Below, in pieces: positions 19,371-28,381 of a stretch of DNA of 64,000 nucleotides; position 1 is the stretch's first letter; every line of letters begins with the position of its first letter. The notes below the pieces were generated by a model. The model did no database searches. It had not been told where the DNA came from and was given only the letters and a program-made list of their open reading frames with translations. The position numbers and the translations under genes are program-made. Location of the stretch: the NCBI GenBank assembly GCA_963682055.1, contig OY821746.1, positions 13,133,992 through 13,197,991 on the forward strand. Reading direction: 5' to 3'. Source of the stretch: Primula veris (taxonomy: Eukaryota > Streptophyta > Magnoliopsida > Ericales > Primulaceae).

Positions 19371-21849
19371 TCAAGGTTCCACCTGAGGAGATGCCGGTGG
19401 GGGAGCAACAGTAGCATCAGGTCGAGGAGTGGACGGGGCCGACATAGAATGAGGACGCAGCGCTGTCGAAATTGTCTGCCCCGGCAGCTGGGGAAGCTCC
19501 TCTTTACGAAGATTCGCCCAGTCTACGGGTTTCGGCGGTGCACCATGAGGACAGGGATACACCAACTCCGACCACGCCCGATCCGACAAAGGAACCTTCA
19601 CGAAATTGAGCGCCCGCACATGAGCACAATAGACGGAGAAATTGGCCATCATTGCCAACCTTGTCCGCTCCTTCGCGTGTGCCGCTTTCAGAGCGGCCAC
19701 CTCAGCCTTTTCGGCTTCCACGTCCTCTACCAGGAGCAAGTTCTCCGCCTCTAGTTGGTCGTACTTATCGACCATGCTCTCTTTTTCAACCTTCAACTTA
19801 TCGACATCCTCGGTCACGTGCAGAAAGTCCACCGACAGCTTGTCATAATTATCGCCCAGGGTTTTATTCTCGGCGACCAGTTTCTCTTTCTCGGCCTCAA
19901 AAGCCACAAGCATGTCCTTAATCTTCCGATCGTTTTCCTCGACCATCTTCTCTTTCTCAGCCCCTAGCGCTGCCATCCGATCCCTTAACACCACGGTACC
20001 CAAGACAACCTGTACTTTAAAAACATCATATTCCAACCAAAATGCGAGCATCATGGCATATATAACAACATACTCGCCAAACGTACCCGCAACGCATCAG
20101 CGTTGGCCTGCTCTATAACCGACATGGTAGGTCGAGCAGCTATTTTTTCTGCATCCTTGAAAGCAAGGGGCTTTAGAGCAACATACCCCATCTTCAAGGC
20201 TCGGGGTTGCTCCAACAGCTCACCCCCACATCGGTCAATGTAACGGGTCATTGCAACCCCATCCACCGACACCTTTTCAGGTCCCTCGGGAACCTCATCC
20301 TCCCCACCACTCCCAACACCCACGACAGTCTCTTCGCCGGCTTCCATCTCCACTTCTTCCCTCACCTCCTTATCTGCAGGAACAGTCTCAGGGGCCCTAT
20401 GCTCGCTTACATCCTCAGTACGGATGGGCGAGGTAACAGGCGGATCCTTCGTATCCTCGGCACGAACAGGCGAGATGACAGGAAGGATCATCGTATCCAC
20501 GCCCATATTCACCAGGCGGTTGATATGCCCGAACAGGTTATCGATCGACCCCTGAAACACAATAATACCCATCGACCGGGCAAGAGCGAGGGTAACCAAT
20601 AGAGAAGTCAGTCGCTGAAACAAGATAACTAATAAAGCAAAGGACTAGAGAACTAAACGACAACAATCAAAACACAAGAGAATCAATATACATATGCACA
20701 TACATCGCCAGGCATAGAAGCATCCTCTGTGGTATCCCCTTGGGAAGCAGCAAACACCCCCTCGCCCATGCCAACGTTAGCAACCTCCTCGGTGACCGAT
20801 GTATCTGTTCCCCTAGCCCTCTTCGTTGTTCCAATGACAGGGTCAGATCCACGACGCTTAGAACGAACGGGCTTTTTCCCAAGCCGAGCAGCACTTCGAG
20901 CCCGGACCACTTTCAAGAATTCCTCCTCGGGCTCTTTGGGGATCTCGGGCGCAGGATTCCCCTTGGTCACCGGCCTCATAGGGTACCCGAGCAGCATGGG
21001 AGCAGTACGGCTCACAGGATCCGGCGTCAGTCCAGGCCCCCACCATTTCCAAAGAGCTAACAGAGCCTCTACATTGGGAGCGCCGAGGTCTGGCATAGTG
21101 GGAGCATTGGTAGCCGGTCCAGGAATTTGGTGTCCCGCATAACCCCATTCACCGGAAGCAACAACGATACCAAGATTGTGCTCTTTGTTGGTATCCGGCA
21201 AACCGGTAACGAGCCGGCAAAAGGCACGCATGGTCTTCAAATACGAGCTGCGACGCTCAAAGATAAAACTATAGACTCCGAAGACGTCCTTCAGTTCAAT
21301 AGGTATTCTGGACAACTCCGATAACCTTTGGATACCATTCAGAGTACGGTAACCATTTAGGGCCAGTTAGGCCGGAGCAATCCGGACGGCCTCAAAGAAC
21401 GATGCCACCCAGCTAGTAAAAGGAAGCCGAAGACCCCCAGTAAAGAATGCCGAAGAACGTACAACAACTTCTCCGACAGGAACAAATCCCATCACCTCCT
21501 CGTCAGAAACAGGCAGCCTAATGTGTATGTTATCCGGTATTCCGGCGAGCCTCTTAAAGTCCTCTTCCACAAATGTGCCCACTTGGTCCAGACTTTGGGA
21601 CAGAATTTCCTGTCCAAACGTCATCAAAACTCCATCAATATACTAACCAAATACCCAAACCAAAACAACATTACCATAACAAGAGCCACCACCCCCCACT
21701 CAAATTAACCAGACACCCTACGTTTTACTACCATCCCAATCAACACAAATCCAATACATAAGAACCATCAGACATATATAGACAACCTAGACCACATACC
21801 AACGCCACAAAATAATAATGAATAAAGGAAAAACACTTACAGTTATCAT
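19371..21849 (-). pseudogene. Antisense gene C, right copy: four-exon gypsy-associated protein with one stop
   Basis: Exons on the minus strand: 21849-21841 (ATG ATA ACT), 21609-20704, 20614-20087 and 20009-19371, all joined in phase 0. Exon 2 is 906 nt in both copies. Donors are GTAAGT, GTATGT and GTACGT; acceptors are CAG. The joined frame is 694 codons with one TAA at 21367-21369 inside exon 2. Exon 2 carries the Transposase_28-like domain (GLRLPFTSWVASFFEAVRI), then a Lys/Arg-rich linker; exon 4 is a coiled coil ending in LVYPCPHGAPPKP and a Pro/Ser tail. Since the introns are antisense to the genomic RNA of the element, they would survive retrotransposition. Function unknown. Confidence 0.7.
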
Positions 21850-21897
21850 TATGAGCAAGCAAGCGAAAACAGCAGCAAGTCTATCGACAATACAACG

Positions 21898-21942
21898 AAA
21901 CCCTAGATCGAGCGGCGGAATGATTTTCCTTTTTGGCGGGAA
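21898..21942 (-). promoter_or_regulatory. E2F-like site and telo-box upstream of gene C, right copy
   Basis: On the minus strand TTCCCGCCAAAA (about 21942-21931) and CTAGGGTTT (about 21905-21897) lie 50-95 nt before the start of gene C, as in the left copy, which has a second telo-box upstream. Candidate cell-cycle-linked promoter elements. Confidence 0.5.
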
Positions 21943-22611
21943 GAATATACTTTAGAGAGAGAGACAGATATTTTCTTCAGCAAATTGTGTGATAAAAACA
22001 AAAGGGATTACTTGGCACAGTAAAAGGGAGTGGAGTCACTAAAACAAAAAAATAATAACCGTCATTTCGTGTGCCAGAGGTTTACCTCTTTTTGCAACCA
22101 TACAAAAGTCCACAACCGCTGCTATTTTTACAGATAAACGCTCCAGATTTTTCCACGTCAGAGTGTATCCCACTACCCAATGCAGTTCACATCATTACAC
22201 CTAAATAAACGGCCAGTGGACCCTACCACGAAAAGCTTCTAGCATACGCTACCAATATTACCACACCAAGGATGTCATCCGGTTAAGTTCCTCGACGCCA
22301 AACCGTGTCTTACCCGAATAACACACCGAACAAGGTGAACGGATACTGTTCCTAGCTCGACGGCATTTCAGCTTCGAGTCTAACAACACTCTCCGGGGGG
22401 ATAACCACGGTGCACCTCGCTCGGTGTTCGGCACAGATTCAAAATAAAATAGGCAGGATCGACATCGAAGGATATTAACATAAAGGCAAAGCAGATACAA
22501 AATAAAATAGACATGATCGAGTTGCAAAGCATAAAGTTTTATTCATCCACAAAGGGGGATACAAACAAACGATACAACAGAAAAAGTTTACAATAAAATA
22601 CAACACCCATC
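21943..22611. other. Spacer between antisense genes C and D, right copy
   Basis: Presumed distal upstream region of gene C and 3' region of gene D. Short frames such as 22258-22527 do not match an open frame of the same form in the left copy and are not called. Confidence 0.45.
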
Positions 22612-22973
22612 CTACTTCTTCGAACTACCCCCCATATCCGCATCCTTCTTTGCCAAGAGCTCTTCCAGACGCTCTTTTTCCCTAATCAAATGAGAAATGC
22701 CAATCTTCACTTGTTTAAGAGAATAAGATTGAGCCTTGCACTTCTGCTCGGCTTCAAAACGAGCAGCGCTTTCTTCCTGCCAATACTGTTTGAACCGCCT
22801 CATTTCGGTCTGAGCACACTTAAGGTCATGCTTCAGCCACGACATCTCAATTTCTTTTAACTGAAGAGGAGTTAAATCCTCTTCCCCGAAACCAGGGGGA
22901 CGGGGTAGCAAGAAGGTGGCTCCTCTTCCAGAAGGGCTTTCTTTTTGGAGGCAGATCTAGTAATGGGAGCCAT
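22612..22973 (-). pseudogene. Antisense gene D, right copy: about 120-residue coiled-coil protein with N-terminal frameshift
   Basis: The ATG at 22973 opens MAPITRSASKKKALLEEEP, but one base is missing near 22910 relative to the left copy, so this frame runs into a stop. The rest (PRPPGFGEEDLTPLQLKEIE onward) is intact to 22612. Rich in Glu, Lys and Gln with heptad-like leucines; a coiled coil is likely. A TATA box lies about 67 nt before the ATG. No known domain. Confidence 0.55.
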
Positions 22974-23039
22974 CTCGCAAGTAGGAGAAACAAAAGAGAG
23001 AAAAGGAGAATGGATAATGAAGTACAAAACAATAGGGAG

Positions 23040-23047
23040 CATTTATA
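23040..23047 (-). promoter_or_regulatory. TATA box of antisense gene D, right copy
   Basis: TATAAATG on the minus strand, about 67 nt before the ATG at 22973. Confidence 0.5.
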
Positions 23048-23212
23048 AGGAGTCAAAGGGCACGAAATACGAAAAAGCACCAAAAATGAGGCGTTGCAAA
23101 CGGTTCAATATACGGAGAGACACGAAATACAACAGGGTACAAATTACCAAAAACGGATAAGAAAATACAAATTACAAGACGAGAAATACGTCAGAAAACT
23201 AGCCCAATCCAA

Positions 23213-23692
23213 CTAAGGATCAATGGAGGGAAAAACCGAACTACCAGACCGGGAGAAAGCTACCCGAGCAGAGCTGTCAAACCGAGCTTGGTAAGAGTCA
23301 TTCATGACTACCAAGCACTCATTCTCCCTGGAGAGTTCGGTGTTCGTCCTAGTAAGGACACGGACGCGCTCCTCAAGCCGAGCATTCCTAACTATCATAC
23401 TAGCTAGGCCTTGAGGGGAGTTATCGAACTCGTCCTGAGCATGATCCCAAATCTCCTCGGCCTCGTACCAAGAGTTGGCCAAGTGATTTCTGCGCAACAA
23501 CAAATTATCAAGTTGGCGACTCAAGGCCAAAATCTCGGTCCACTTCATTGTCTCCTCGGGATGAGAGTCGAATAAACTCAAAGCCAAAACCCCATATTCT
23601 TTCTCAAGACTGGCCATTCTATGACGGACCCAAGATACCTTAGCATCTAAGTCCTTCATCTGAGCATGATATCTCACCACGAGCTCAGACAT
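23213..23692 (-). CDS. Antisense gene E: 159-residue helical protein
   Basis: ATG at 23692 (MSELVVRYHAQMKDLDAKVS), intact to the stop at 23213. Almost entirely helical, with a leucine-rich stretch (LALSRQLDNLLLRRNHL) and a second coiled-coil segment near residues 115-140, then a Ser-rich end. A TATA box lies 79 nt upstream. The left-copy counterpart would be outside the window. It points opposite to gag-pol and the same way as genes A-H. No domain is recognised. Confidence 0.6.
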   Translation of the reverse strand: MSELVVRYHAQMKDLDAKVSWVRHRMASLEKEYGVLALSLFDSHPEETMKWTEILALSRQLDNLLLRRNHLANSWYEAEEIWDHAQDEFDNSPQGLASMIVRNARLEERVRVLTRTNTELSRENECLVVMNDSYQARFDSSARVAFSRSGSSVFPSIDP

Positions 23693-23770
23693 TATGATAA
23701 GTTATGATATAAAAGAAGAGGGATAAGTGAAGCCAACACAAGTTTATGGTAAGGAATAATCAAGGTTGAG

Positions 23771-23778
23771 TATTTATA
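23771..23778 (-). promoter_or_regulatory. TATA box of antisense gene E
   Basis: CTATAAATACTC on the minus strand, with the core TATAAATA 79-86 nt before the ATG at 23692. Close match to the plant TATA consensus. Confidence 0.6.
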
Positions 23779-24029
23779 GAGAAAAGTTAGTGTTGTTATC
23801 TGATAAATACTCGGGAGCATGCATGTTTCCTGACCATACTTGGGAGCGTGCACCTATGATTGACAACGTGAGGGATAGGTCTACAGTCCAGCAAGAAATA
23901 AAGGTACAAGATACTCAAAAGGTCCACATCCCAACAAACCACAAATTCAACAATAAGAAGAAGTACAAGATAAAGGTGCAAAAATAGAAGGGCAAATATA
24001 ATTTTCATTAATGAAGATGGGATATATCA

Positions 24030-24200
24030 TTGTTCATTACATCAGAGTACATCCGAAAAGAAAATCTATTACAATTCGAAAAGGAAATCTATTGCATTCG
24101 TAAAGGAAATCTATTACATCCGAAAAGGAAATATATTACATCCGAAAAGAAAATATGTTACATCCGAGATAAAGATCTATTACATCCGAGAAGAGCTAGT
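24030..24200 (+). repeat. 22-bp degenerate tandem repeat
   Basis: About seven units related to ATTACATCCGAAAAGGAAAT, with changes such as CATCC to AATTC. Lies between antisense genes E and F. The open frame across it is only a translation of the repeat. Confidence 0.75.
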
Positions 24201-24239
24201 ACAGAAGATCAGGCAAAGAAGATCAACTATATCAGCAGA

Positions 24240-24778
24240 CCAAGTGAGCAGGAGACGCCAAAAAGAAAAAGTAAAAAGGAAAGAGAAAGGAAAAGAAGAA
24301 GAGTGCAAGAGAACGAAGAAAGAAAAAGGAAGAAAGTGGAGGGAACATAAGTGAAAAGCAAGAAGAGGAAAAGAAAAATGACAAAAACCCTAGACATAAC
24401 ACAAAAACCTTAGGATCACAGGGTTGATTGTTACATCATAGTGGTGCAAAAAAGAAGATGAAGAAAAAAGAAAGAGAAAGAGCAGAGGAGGAAGAAATGA
24501 AGGAAACTGACAAATAAAAAGGAAGTCAAAGAAACAAAACAAAAAAGAAAGGGAAAAAGAAAAACAAGTAGAGAGAACAAAGCATAAAAACAAAAGAGGA
24601 AGAGGAAGAAATGAGGGAAACTGAGAAATAAAAAGAAGAAAAAGAAGGACCTAGGAAAAGATAGTAAGAAAAAAATGGAGGATAGAGAGAAGAGAGACTG
24701 AAAGAGTATAGAAAGAAAAGGATGATGAAGAGGAGACGCGGCAGAAAAAAAAAAAAAAAAAAAAAAGAAGGGGGAAGG
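24240..24778. repeat. Purine-rich low-complexity stretch
   Basis: Plus strand is almost all A and G (runs of GAAAGAGAAA type and a 22-base A run near 24747). Minus-strand frames here give Phe/Ser/Leu-rich nonsense and are not genes. It may include the 3' untranslated region of gene F. Confidence 0.6.
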
Positions 24779-25072
24779 TTAGGGGGAAGTCGATCGGTAT
24801 CGATGAGAGGGCCCGGCAGAGACATTCCTGTCTCGAAGCGTCGGATTCCCCCTCAACACCTCATTCTCTTCGACTAGAGCCTGACGAGCACGTCGGCAAT
24901 AATCCAATTCGGATCTTAGCCAAGTTAATTCCCGGACCATCTCGGAGTGATGATAACGCATCACCTTCAATTCCTCCTCGGCGTCCTTCAACGGCCTTTG
25001 TACATGGCCATAGGAGGCTTCAAAAGCCTCCACTTGCAAAGCTAATGCTGATTGGGTGAAAGGACCAGACAT
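24779..25072 (-). CDS. Antisense gene F: 97-residue coiled-coil protein
   Basis: ATG at 25072 (MSGPFTQSALALQVEAFEAS), chosen over an upstream in-frame ATG because it lies 85 nt after a good TATA box and the intervening stretch looks like a leader. The body has regular Leu and Glu spacing; the end is Arg/Ser/Pro rich. No known domain. It shares with G and H the general plan of a short helical protein with a polar tail. Confidence 0.55.
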   Translation of the reverse strand: MSGPFTQSALALQVEAFEASYGHVQRPLKDAEEELKVMRYHHSEMVRELTWLRSELDYCRRARQALVEENEVLRGNPTLRDRNVSAGPSHRYRSTSP

Positions 25073-25156
25073 CTTAAGGAAATTATAAGATGAGGATCTG
25101 TATATGGGGGAAAATAATATGATGAGGGTTGTGGATATAACCATGCTGTAAGCAGG

Positions 25157-25164
25157 TATTTATA
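25157..25164 (-). promoter_or_regulatory. TATA box of antisense gene F
   Basis: CTATAAATACC on the minus strand, about 85 nt before the ATG at 25072. Nearly identical in context to the TATA box of gene E. Confidence 0.6.
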
Positions 25165-25712
25165 GATCAATTAGATGAGGGCTGGTATTGAGAGTCGCAA
25201 CCGTTCGCCAATGGGTACTAAGAAGCGACGGCAATTAAAAGATGTGTCTGTTCAAGAAAAAACGTTTGGATTCCCAAAAGGCTCTAAAAAAGCGTGAGTA
25301 ATTAAAAGCCACTCTTGTTCAAGAAACGCTTGGATTCTTACCAACATTTAAAGGGGGTAAGTCATAATGGCATCGAAACACGCGTCATTTTGGGGAAAGG
25401 CAGCAGTTCAAATAAATGTTAAAGATCTTTTGCACAGAGCTCAAGAAAACTCTGGTGAATAAGATTTTATGCACGAGGCTCAAGAAATCCCATTGGTCCC
25501 TAGATACAAAGAGTCAGGAGGTTCAATGGATAAGGTCAAACGCAAGACCCAAGAAAAAGCATTAATGAGGCCACAAGCGTGCGCAGTCAAAATAAATTGC
25601 AGTGGGAAAGTAATTCAGATATAAACAGGAAAAAGAAGTCTTTATTGATTGGTTGATACTTCGTTACAGAAGAGGTAGTTAACTTAAAGGAAATACAATA
25701 AAAACAATAAAA
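25165..25712. other. Spacer between antisense genes F and G
   Basis: No gene is seen. An AACGCTTGGATTC-like segment recurs near 25262 and 25328, suggesting a small duplication. Likely upstream region of gene F and 3' region of gene G. Confidence 0.4.
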
Positions 25713-26051
25713 TCATTTTGTAGAAGGGCCCTCTTCGTCATTTGGCTTCCTCTTCGACCGAGCATACACTTCCTTAAGGACCTGTTTGTAGGCCCTCTTG
25801 GAAGCAATGTGCCTATCTCTAGAAGCTTCAAGCTCTTTGATCCGAGCACGAACCCAAATATTGTCGATCAAAGACCGTTGGTATTCACTCTCCATAACCT
25901 TCAAGCGCTCGTCCATCTCAGCAGCTCGGCGAGCCTCCATGTTTAAAGAAGCAACCCTCCTTTCAAGGGTACGAGCCTTCCTAACCTCCTCCTCGAGATG
26001 GGCAACATATTCAGAAAGATTGTCACCGCTATGTTCACGAGGAGAAGCCAT
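25713..26051 (-). CDS. Antisense gene G: 112-residue coiled-coil protein, paralogue of H
   Basis: ATG at 26051 (MASPREHSGDNLSEYVAHLE), intact to 25713. It shares with gene H the MAS start, a YLE/HLEEE block, an RIKELEA block, the segment KRAYK followed by KE.xARSK, and an acidic DEEG.S.K end, so the two are tandem duplicates. A TATA box lies 58 nt upstream. The product is helical and charged. An in-frame upstream ATG at 26132 lies before the TATA box and is ignored. Confidence 0.6.
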   Translation of the reverse strand: MASPREHSGDNLSEYVAHLEEEVRKARTLERRVASLNMEARRAAEMDERLKVMESEYQRSLIDNIWVRARIKELEASRDRHIASKRAYKQVLKEVYARSKRKPNDEEGPSTK

Positions 26052-26101
26052 TTGTTCGATAATAAAGAATGAGCTGCTCAAAGAATATATGGGCAGTCCC
26101 C

Positions 26102-26109
26102 CTTTTATA
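26102..26109 (-). promoter_or_regulatory. TATA box of antisense gene G
   Basis: TATAAAAG on the minus strand followed by a G run, 58 nt before the ATG at 26051. Gene H has a matching TATAAAGG followed by GG. Confidence 0.55.
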
Positions 26110-26357
26110 AGAAGAAACAAGGGGTAGATCAAAGATCATCTCAAAAACAAAAACAAAAAAAAAGAGACAAGCCTCTTGAACTTCCCCAGAGCATTTATGG
26201 TTAACTACAACAATTCAAGTCCAATGGAGTTATCCAATAAGATATCAAAGAAATAAACAGACAGGAACGTAAGTAAAATATGTTTTCTTAAGATTCTTCC
26301 GTGATTCGATTACAACTAGTTGATAACACCAGATACAAAGAAATCACAAAAGACTAA

Positions 26358-26678
26358 TTATTTCGAGGAAGAGCCTTCTTCATCGTCATCCGAACTCGGT
26401 TTAGACCGAGCATGCAACTCCTTGAAGGCAAGCTTATAGGCCCTTTTTGCTGCCTTCTGCTTGGCCAGATAAGCCTCGAGCCTCTTTATACGCTCATAAG
26501 CCCAATCCCGATCGGCCATCGTCATATGATGAGCAGAATCCATGTCGGACAACCTTTTCTTGTAGTCTGAAACCTTGGCCACGAGTTTCTTATTCGCGGT
26601 ACGAGATTTCGTGATCTCAGTTTCTAAATAAGAAATATAATTAAAGGAGCTCTCACCAGTAGAACCAGAGGAAGCCAT
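26358..26678 (-). CDS. Antisense gene H: 106-residue coiled-coil protein, paralogue of G
   Basis: ATG at 26678 (MASSGSTGESSFNYISYLE), intact to 26358. Helical with Lys/Glu-rich heptads, the KRAYK and LHARSK motifs shared with G, and a DDDEEGSSSK acidic end. A TATA box lies about 55 nt upstream. It is the antisense gene nearest the 3' LTR, so its promoter is about 190 bases inside the element. Confidence 0.6.
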   Translation of the reverse strand: MASSGSTGESSFNYISYLETEITKSRTANKKLVAKVSDYKKRLSDMDSAHHMTMADRDWAYERIKRLEAYLAKQKAAKRAYKLAFKELHARSKPSSDDDEEGSSSK

Positions 26679-26730
26679 TACGTCACGAGCAAAGTAGTAA
26701 TAAAATGCCTAATTATGGAGGGGGCACTCC

Positions 26731-26738
26731 CCTTTATA
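26731..26738 (-). promoter_or_regulatory. TATA box of antisense gene H
   Basis: TATAAAGG on the minus strand, about 55 nt before the ATG at 26678. Confidence 0.55.
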
Positions 26739-26900
26739 GGAGTTTTTCTCGAAGAAAGATATTAGGATAGGAAACTTTAAATGGGCCCCCCAAGGAACCG
26801 TCATAAATCTATTACGTTTCTCAACGAAGCATTGGGAACGACGAGACCGAAGTAATATCCTTGACAGACCGAGCATGACTCCCTCGACATGGAAACCACG

Positions 26901-26921
26901 CCGAGGAAGTCAGGGAGCACT
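26901..26921 (+). other. Purine-rich tract before the 3' LTR
   Basis: CCGAGGAAGTCAGGGAGCAC directly before the LTR start; candidate polypurine tract for plus-strand priming. It is imperfect, with C and T interruptions. Confidence 0.4.
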
Positions 26922-27493
26922 TGATAGAACATAAAAATTAGACCCGAATATTCTATTCGGGTAATAATCAATCCACTTTATAAATGGGTATCCAACGCTT
27001 AAATGGGTCATCACATGCCTTTTATAAGAGAATAAGGTAGTTACTATCAAAAGCCCAAGCCCACTTAACTAGGGACCCATGTCTGAAAAAACCCCTGAGA
27101 TGGAGACATTTGTCAACATCCTAGAAAGCATAGTTGTCTATAAATAGCCAACTACCCCTCCTAGAAATGGACCAGAAAATCTATCCAAAAAATATAGAGA
27201 GAAGTTGAGAAAAGAGAGAAACTAATCAAAGTTTAGCCTGAAAAGAAGCAAGCCGAACAGCGATAGAGCCGAATATCGAAGAGAAAGAAGAACGACCAAG
27301 ATAAGAGATTAAGTAGTCAAATCGAGCACAATTGTAATAAAGAAGTACTAATCCGAGCAAGTGTAACAATCCGAATAAGTGTAATAATCCGACCAATAAT
27401 AAAGATCAAGAAATGTCCATTATTTACCTTTGATTTACCATTATTATATTGTTAAAAAGCCTAACGTGACCGCCAAAAGTTATGGTTTTATCA
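26922..27493 (+). repeat. 3' LTR of the right Tat element (572 bp)
   Basis: Starts TGATA and ends TATCA, a perfect 5-base terminal inverted repeat. The TATA box TATAAATAG lies at 27139-27147, and AATAAA-type signals near 27336 and 27400. The last 46 bases recur, inverted, at the palindrome centre next to the primer-binding site, which fixes the LTR 3' end. The exact start rests on the TGATA match and the purine tract. Confidence 0.8.
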
Positions 27494-28381
27494 GATATCT
27501 ATTTCCGGAAAATGTGATAAGATCACAAAAATTAGGAGTAATATTTTAACTCAAACATTGAGGGTACCAAACACATACTTCCTATGTTATCCCCTACGAA
27601 AATATACATGTGCAAATTGGATCAACGAATTTTGCATACCTAAACTGCCGAAATCGAAAATCTAAAAATTCCGTCGTCGTATAGTACTTCTGACCATAAA
27701 CTAGCTATGCGATTTTTTCGAAATAATTTTTTTTGCAACCTAGATATGAAAACTGTACAGGTCAAAATACACGTTTTTTGGTATGGTACGGGACACTTAT
27801 TTAGGGACAGATATTGATTTTCTGCATACTTTTACCTCAAACACTCGTTAATTTTCAAAATCAGAATTTTAAAATTTTCTCTAATATTAAACAGAGCCGA
27901 GAAAAGTTTTTTTTTTCCCTTTTCTGGATACACAGGGAATAAAATAAAATTACAGGTCTCTTCAAAAAAATAAAAAATTCCAGGGATCTCCTTTGGGAGA
28001 CAGTTTTTATAATCTTAAAAAATCATTGGACTGTTCATGCAAATTAAACAACTACATTTTAATCCACCTGTAAAAATTTGATCACTCATTTTGATAACGC
28101 TTCAATTTTGGAGAGAAGGCCAAAAGAAGATAGAAAAAAGGAAGGGATTCACCATCTATTATCATCTCCAATTTCCCCTCAAAACATATTTAAACAGTAA
28201 GTAATTTACTATTGATTACAAAGAAAATAAAATATATTATTATACTACTCCTTATATTAGTTAAAAAAGAACTGAAGTGAAAAGCCCTAATAGGTAATTA
28301 ATATACAATATTATACCTGTAAAGTAACGTTTTAGTTAATTTCGTTTTATGATCACGTTTTGTACTTTGTAGTATATATCA
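27494..28381. other. Spacer between the retrotransposon and the RBR gene
   Basis: AT-rich host flank. Near 27787 GACACTTATTTAGGGACAGA resembles one end of a Stowaway MITE, but no partner end is seen. The promoter of the RBR gene must lie here; no clear TATA box was identified. Confidence 0.4.

Larger units (their letters stand above)
1..22940. repeat. Giant imperfect inverted repeat formed by the two retrotransposon copies
   Basis: Left arm 1-11160 matches the reverse complement of right arm 11387-22940. Paired coordinates sum to about 22547 near the centre; insertions and deletions shift this further out. The same genes, introns and repeats occur in mirror order. The arms are not identical: predicted proteins differ at several percent of positions, the 37-bp repeat has about 7 versus 20 copies, and each arm has private stops and indels. 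The arm probably continues left of the window, since genes E-H and the LTR of the left copy are not seen. The central 11161-11386 is not palindromic. Confidence 0.9.
11366..27493 (+). mobile_element. Tat-lineage Ty3/gypsy retrotransposon, right copy (5'-truncated, 3' LTR complete)
   Basis: Second copy of the same family, on the plus strand. It has lost its 5' LTR and primer-binding site at the junction near 11367. Order: gag-pol (11450-16611), polyadenylation-signal-like sites, about twenty 37-bp tandem repeats (16766-17507), minus-strand genes A-H (17820-26678), a purine-rich tract, and a 3' LTR (26922-27493). The retained length of about 16.1 kb is large for an LTR element, and more than half of it is the opposite-strand gene block. 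Gag-pol carries one frameshift and one stop. The bases after the LTR (27494 on) are host flank; a target-site duplication cannot be checked because the other end is missing. Confidence 0.9.

Noticed and set aside
24030..24350. Plus-strand Lys-rich frame between genes E and F
   Set aside because: Translation of a 22-bp tandem repeat and purine-rich sequence.
24526..24825. Phe/Ser/Leu-rich minus-strand frame
   Set aside because: Translation of a purine-rich low-complexity tract; no coding character.
26132..26132. Upstream ATG for gene G
   Set aside because: It lies upstream of the TATA box, and the intervening residues have no counterpart in paralogue H.
27780..27815. Stowaway-like end near the right LTR
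   Set aside because: Only one end is seen; no inverted partner within a few hundred bases.
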